Assembly (NCBI GenBank): GCA_023411405.1
Contig: JAEYOU010000158.1
Span: 1 to 11,106, forward strand
Direction: 5' to 3'
DNA length: 11,106 nucleotides
From: Pseudomonadota bacterium
Lineage (GTDB): Bacteria > Myxococcota > Myxococcia > Myxococcales > Anaeromyxobacteraceae
Each line of letters opens with the position of its first letter. Position 1 is the first letter of the stretch. Positions 4,963-11,106 of this stretch are shown piece by piece. The notes below the pieces were generated by a model. The model did not search any database. It was given only the letters and a program-made list of their open reading frames with translations, and was not told the origin of the DNA. Made by a program: the position numbers and the translations under genes.

Positions 4963-6161
4963 GGGACGAGCTCGATGGGGATGCGGAGGATGTCGTCGCC
5001 GAGCGGGAGCGCCTCGGGGTCGGGTTCGGAGGACAGCAAGGCCGCGAGGCCGAGATCGAACGGGTCTGCGGCCTCGAGGCTCACCGTATACCCCAGGTCC
5101 GCGAGCGACGCGATGGTCGTGCGGGAGAGCGGCTGCGTCGAGCCCGAGAGGTAGCCGGTCATGAGCTCGTTCCGGAACACCGACTCGCGCCAGTGGGAGT
5201 CCCGCGTGCCCGCGCCGCACTGCCCGGGCCGGAAGCCCTCGCAGTTCTCGACTGGCACGGAGGTCCAGCCGGCGGGCGCGCCGTTCGCACCGGTCGCGGC
5301 GGCGACGGCGTTCGCTCCGGTGAACGAGGAGTCCAGGGTGCCGGCGCCCACGAGGAGGGGCGGGTCCCAGAACCCGAACCCCACGACGTGGAGCATCTCG
5401 TGGAGGATGGTGTTGCGCAGCGTGCCGCCGGCCTCGAGCTGGGCAAGGTCGGCCGTGTCGAACTCCATCACGCCCACCGCGGGGAGACCGTTCGAACCTC
5501 GGATGATGCACGGTCCGGCCTGACCGAGGATCCCACCGCGCCCGTCGATGGGCCGAAGCCGGACGATGATCTGGAGCCCTTGCACCGTTCCGGACAGCGA
5601 GGTGCCGTCGCAGCGCCGGCCCGAGAGGTCGATCGTGGAGAGCGCGCCGACGACGGACTCCTCGATCCGCGCGGCAGCGGCGGTGAAGGCGGTCCACTGT
5701 GCGTCGGTCGCGGAGGAAAGCAGGCGCAGATCGATGCGGTAGCCCCCGCTCGACGGGAGGACCGCAGTGAAGGGCACGGTTCCGCTCGACGCCGTCCCCG
5801 CGATCCGCGCCCGTAGCTCCTGGGTCCCGCCGGGGCCGAGCTGCCACTCCACCTGGAGCCGGCCATCTGCCCCGCTCGTGCCGCTCGGCGGCTCCACCGC
5901 GCCACCTCCGGCGGTGACCTCGAACTCGATCGGCACGCCAGGGATGGGCGTGCCACGCGCATCGGTGACCACCACGGCCGGCGGTGAGGCCACCGGCTCG
6001 TCCGGGACCCCGACCTGCCGGTTCAACGACACCGCGAGCAGCCGCGAAGCCTGCCCCGGTTCGCTGGAACGGGCATCGCCGGTCCTGGCCTCCCCGCACG
6101 AAGCGAGGAGGAGCAGGGCGGCGACGCCGGCGATCCAGCGAGGGTGGGGGCGGGTGGGCAC
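4959..6161 (-). CDS. Leishmanolysin-like zinc metallopeptidase lipoprotein with Ig-like domain (first gene of the pair)
   Basis: The protein has 400 residues: a signal peptide with a good lipobox LLASC (C22), a bacterial Ig-like (Big_1-type) domain at about 57-133 (VVVTDARGTPIPGVPIEFEV ... GADGRLQVEWQLG), then the peptidase domain. The zinc motif is HEMLHVVGFG (H254, E255, H258), the distant ligand lies in SHWRES (H323), and the Met-turn is NELMTG (M334), as in peptidase family M8. Cysteines 184 and 218 are shared with the partner; C307 and C315 are extra. The start is GTG (6159-6161), forced by an in-frame TAG not far upstream; no Shine-Dalgarno sequence precedes it, and a perfect 14-bp palindrome lies 8 bp before it. 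It overlaps the next gene by four bases, so the two form an operon of probable duplicates. The protein is presumably anchored in a membrane and acts outside the cytoplasm; its substrate is not known. Confidence 0.85.
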   Translation of the reverse strand: MPTRPHPRWIAGVAALLLLASCGEARTGDARSSEPGQASRLLAVSLNRQVGVPDEPVASPPAVVVTDARGTPIPGVPIEFEVTAGGGAVEPPSGTSGADGRLQVEWQLGPGGTQELRARIAGTASSGTVPFTAVLPSSGGYRIDLRLLSSATDAQWTAFTAAAARIEESVVGALSTIDLSGRRCDGTSLSGTVQGLQIIVRLRPIDGRGGILGQAGPCIIRGSNGLPAVGVMEFDTADLAQLEAGGTLRNTILHEMLHVVGFGFWDPPLLVGAGTLDSSFTGANAVAAATGANGAPAGWTSVPVENCEGFRPGQCGAGTRDSHWRESVFRNELMTGYLSGSTQPLSRTTIASLADLGYTVSLEAADPFDLGLAALLSSEPDPEALPLGDDILRIPIELVP

Positions 6162-6168
6162 GTGTAGG

Positions 6169-6182
6169 GCGCTCGCGAGCGC
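6169..6182. promoter_or_regulatory. Perfect 14-bp palindrome before the lipoprotein operon
   Basis: GCGCTCGCGAGCGC is fully self-complementary and lies 7 bp before the GTG start, where a ribosome binding site would be expected. It could be an operator or an RNA stem that limits translation. GC-rich palindromes also arise by chance, so the role is open. Confidence 0.3.
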
Positions 6183-6241
6183 TGCTGTCCTGAGAGCCTA
6201 GCGGGTTCGCCGCGTCGCGACCAGCCGCCAAGACCATGGCT

Positions 6242-6286
6242 GAAAAGGGCCGAGCCCGGCCCGAGCTGTGCTCGGACCGGGCTCGG
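6242..6286 (-). terminator. Intrinsic terminator of the pyruvate:ferredoxin oxidoreductase gene
   Basis: A 17-bp stem (6250-6266 with 6270-6286, loop of 3) is followed on the minus strand by CCCTTTTC, a T-run. The single imperfect pair is a G-U wobble when read on the minus strand but an A-C mismatch on the plus strand. This points to action in the minus direction, about 80 bp after the stop codon at 6369. Confidence 0.8.
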
Positions 6287-6324
6287 GTGTGAACCGCCTC
6301 GGGGCCGCGCGGGGCCCGACCAGG

Positions 6325-6350
6325 TCGGGCTCGGCTCGGGCTCGGGCTCG
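6325..6350. repeat. CTCGGG-type low-complexity block, copy 2
   Basis: An array of TCGGGC/TCGGCT units, with GGGCTCG occurring several times, followed by TCCACGGGG. It lies 18 bp beyond the stop of the pyruvate:ferredoxin oxidoreductase gene, between that stop and its terminator. It resembles the block at 184-210 in sequence, orientation and position relative to a gene end. Confidence 0.5.
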
Positions 6351-6368
6351 TCCACGGGGCTCGGCTCC

Positions 6369-9926
<3,558 letters not shown>

Positions 9927-9956
9927 GCTCTCTCCTTCTCGTGGGTGGCTGGGGTG

Positions 9957-9975
9957 GCGGGCGGAGGCCGCCCGC
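9957..9975 (-). other. Stem-loop in the leader of the pyruvate:ferredoxin oxidoreductase gene
   Basis: GCGGGCGG and CCGCCCGC form a perfect 8-bp stem with a 3-nt loop, about 30 nt before the ATG. If the -10 box at 9985-9993 is real, this hairpin lies almost at the 5' end of the transcript, where it could protect the mRNA. Confidence 0.35.
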
Positions 9976-9984
9976 GCGCGCGTC

Positions 9985-9993
9985 GGAATACCA
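9985..9993 (-). promoter_or_regulatory. Possible extended -10 promoter of the pyruvate:ferredoxin oxidoreductase gene
   Basis: The minus strand reads TGGTATTCC, a TG-N-TATTCC extended -10 (four of six to TATAAT), one of the few AT-richer spots in the 201-bp gap. No convincing -35 box is seen. A start near 9978 would give a leader of about 50 nt. The rest of the gap (10000-10127) shows nothing clear. Confidence 0.25.
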
Positions 9994-10127
9994 GACGCGG
10001 CGGCGCCAGTCTCGCCCGGGCCCTGCGGCGATGAGGCGCGGGCGCGCGCGGGCGCACCTGCGGTCCGCCGTTGCGGGATCGAGGCGCAAGGCGTGCGTCG
10101 GTGCCGCGATCTTCAGCAGCGGCCCAC

Positions 10128-11106
10128 TCAGGCGCCTCTGTAGACCGCGTTGCGATCCAGGTACCCGGAGTCGATGAGCACCGCGTCCACGTTCTCGCGG
10201 GTGACGGGCTGCGGCTCGAGCAGCACGGCCGGGACCTGCCGGCGTCCATTGGAGACCGCCGCGCCGCCGGTGTCGACCGGCTTGCCCTCGGTGAGCGCGG
10301 CGGCGATCTCGACGGCCTTCTTGGCGAGCTCGCGCACGTCCTTGAAGACCGTCATCGTCTGCGTGCCCTTCACGACGCGCGCGGCCGCCGCCAGCTCGGC
10401 GTCGAGCCCGGTGATCGGCACCTTGCCGGCGAGGCCGCGCGCGGCGAGCGCCTCGATCGCCCCCGCGGCGATCGAGTCCGTCGCGGCCAGGACGGCGTCG
10501 ATCCGGAGGCCGCCGGCCAGGGCCTCGGCGCAGATCCGCTGCGCCTCGCTCGCCAGGTAATCGCGGACGCGCGCCTCCAGGACGATCTTCACGTCGCCGC
10601 GCGCGACGCGCGGGCCGATCACCTCCATCGCGCCCTCGCGGAAGAGCTCGGCGTTGTGGTCCGTCGTCGGGCCGTGCAGGAGGAGGTAGCCGCCGCGCGG
10701 CGCCGCTCGGACCAGGACCTCGCCCTGGAGACGGCCGATGCGGACGTTGTCGAAGGCCACGTAGTGGAAGTCGCGCGCGGTGTTGACGGCGAGCCGGTCG
10801 TAGGCCACCACCTTGACGTTGGCCTTGGCCGCGTACTCGACGATGGTGGCGGCGGCGGCGGCGTCGTGCGGCGCGAGGATGAGCGCCCGGACGCCCCGGT
10901 CGACCAGGGACTTGCACTGGGCCTCCTGCCGCGCGGCGTCGCACTCGGAGAGCTCGATCTGGAGGTCCCACCCGAGCCGCCGGGCGTGCGCGAGCATGGT
11001 GATCTTGGCCTTCACCCACTGCTCCAGGCGCTGCGTCGGGAGCGAGAGCCCGAGGACCCGTCCGCCGGCGGCGAGGCTCCTGCGCGGGGCCGCGCCGCCT
11101 CCACGC
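10128..11106 (-). CDS. xylF: Xylose-type ABC transporter substrate-binding protein (5' end outside window)
   Basis: The frame is open to the window edge, so the start and signal peptide are missing; 325 codons are visible. It is a periplasmic type-1 sugar-binding protein of the XylF group (Peripla_BP_4 fold). The first strand GRVLGLSLPTQRLEQW lies upstream of a GTG (11013-11015), so that GTG is internal and not the start. Further XylF-like blocks are LVDRGVRALILAPHD, VVAYDRL, NAELFREGAMEVI, the hinge-side GTQTMTVFKD and a C-terminal segment ending in VYRGA. Two ligand loops differ from E. coli XylF as I recall it: SND appears as ATD and GQDAD as GLDAE, so the sugar bound may not be xylose. 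The ATPase and permease would be expected upstream, beyond the window; none follows in the 201 bp downstream. No terminator is evident. Confidence 0.88.
   Translation of the reverse strand, partial: RGGGAAPRRSLAAGGRVLGLSLPTQRLEQWVKAKITMLAHARRLGWDLQIELSECDAARQEAQCKSLVDRGVRALILAPHDAAAAATIVEYAAKANVKVVAYDRLAVNTARDFHYVAFDNVRIGRLQGEVLVRAAPRGGYLLLHGPTTDHNAELFREGAMEVIGPRVARGDVKIVLEARVRDYLASEAQRICAEALAGGLRIDAVLAATDSIAAGAIEALAARGLAGKVPITGLDAELAAAARVVKGTQTMTVFKDVRELAKKAVEIAAALTEGKPVDTGGAAVSNGRRQVPAVLLEPQPVTRENVDAVLIDSGYLDRNAVYRGA

Noticed and set aside
1111..5154. 1347-codon plus-strand open frame spanning several genes
   Set aside because: It crosses amtB in another frame and then runs antisense to two minus-strand genes, with Arg/Pro/Gly-rich sequence; an artefact of GC content.
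4963..6237. Continuous frame suggesting the second peptidase gene is much longer
   Set aside because: The upstream part is a shadow of the first peptidase gene; the lipoprotein signal and the ATGA overlap fix the true start at 4962.

Overview
This is a very GC-rich window with strong G/C bias at third codon positions, which is why long spurious open frames run antisense to most genes. The gene set suggests a high-GC proteobacterium-like soil or sediment organism. It holds a homodimeric pyruvate:ferredoxin oxidoreductase, Amt/PII nitrogen genes with -24/-12 promoters, and lipoproteins carrying a leishmanolysin-type zinc site. My best guess is Myxococcota, perhaps Anaeromyxobacter. That is inference from style; no taxonomic marker gene is present.

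Layout, left to right. (1) The 3' end of a + strand gene (1-145) encodes a Gly/Thr-rich tail of 10-residue repeats. (2) On the minus strand lies a complete Gfo/Idh/MocA-family NAD(P)-dependent oxidoreductase (219-1211). (3) A 284-bp divergent intergenic region carries a convincing sigma-54 element and one or two NtrC-like palindromes driving amtB on the + strand (1496-2995). (4) The 482-bp gap between the convergent amtB and PII genes holds a strong hairpin terminator, the decayed C-terminus of a transposase, a REP-like palindrome and the PII-side hairpin. (5) The PII gene (3478-3816, minus, GTG start) has its own sigma-54-like element. (6) A minus-strand two-gene operon (6161 down to 4027, 4-bp ATGA overlap) encodes two related lipoproteins with HExxHxxGF zinc-peptidase motifs; the first also has a bacterial Ig-like domain. 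(7) A textbook intrinsic terminator (6242-6286) ends the large pyruvate:ferredoxin oxidoreductase gene nifJ/por (6369-9926, minus). (8) The window ends inside a xylose-type ABC transporter substrate-binding protein gene (10128 to the window edge, minus).

Functionally, amtB and the PII gene form an ammonium uptake and nitrogen-sensing pair. They are convergent rather than in the usual glnK-amtB operon, but both appear to be under sigma-54 control. The other genes look like independent units: central pyruvate metabolism, sugar uptake, a sugar-type oxidoreductase and secreted or surface proteolysis. The items most worth a second look are the rewired Amt/PII regulation, the tandem M8-like lipoprotein peptidases, and a GAGCCC-rich repeat found just downstream of two unrelated genes.
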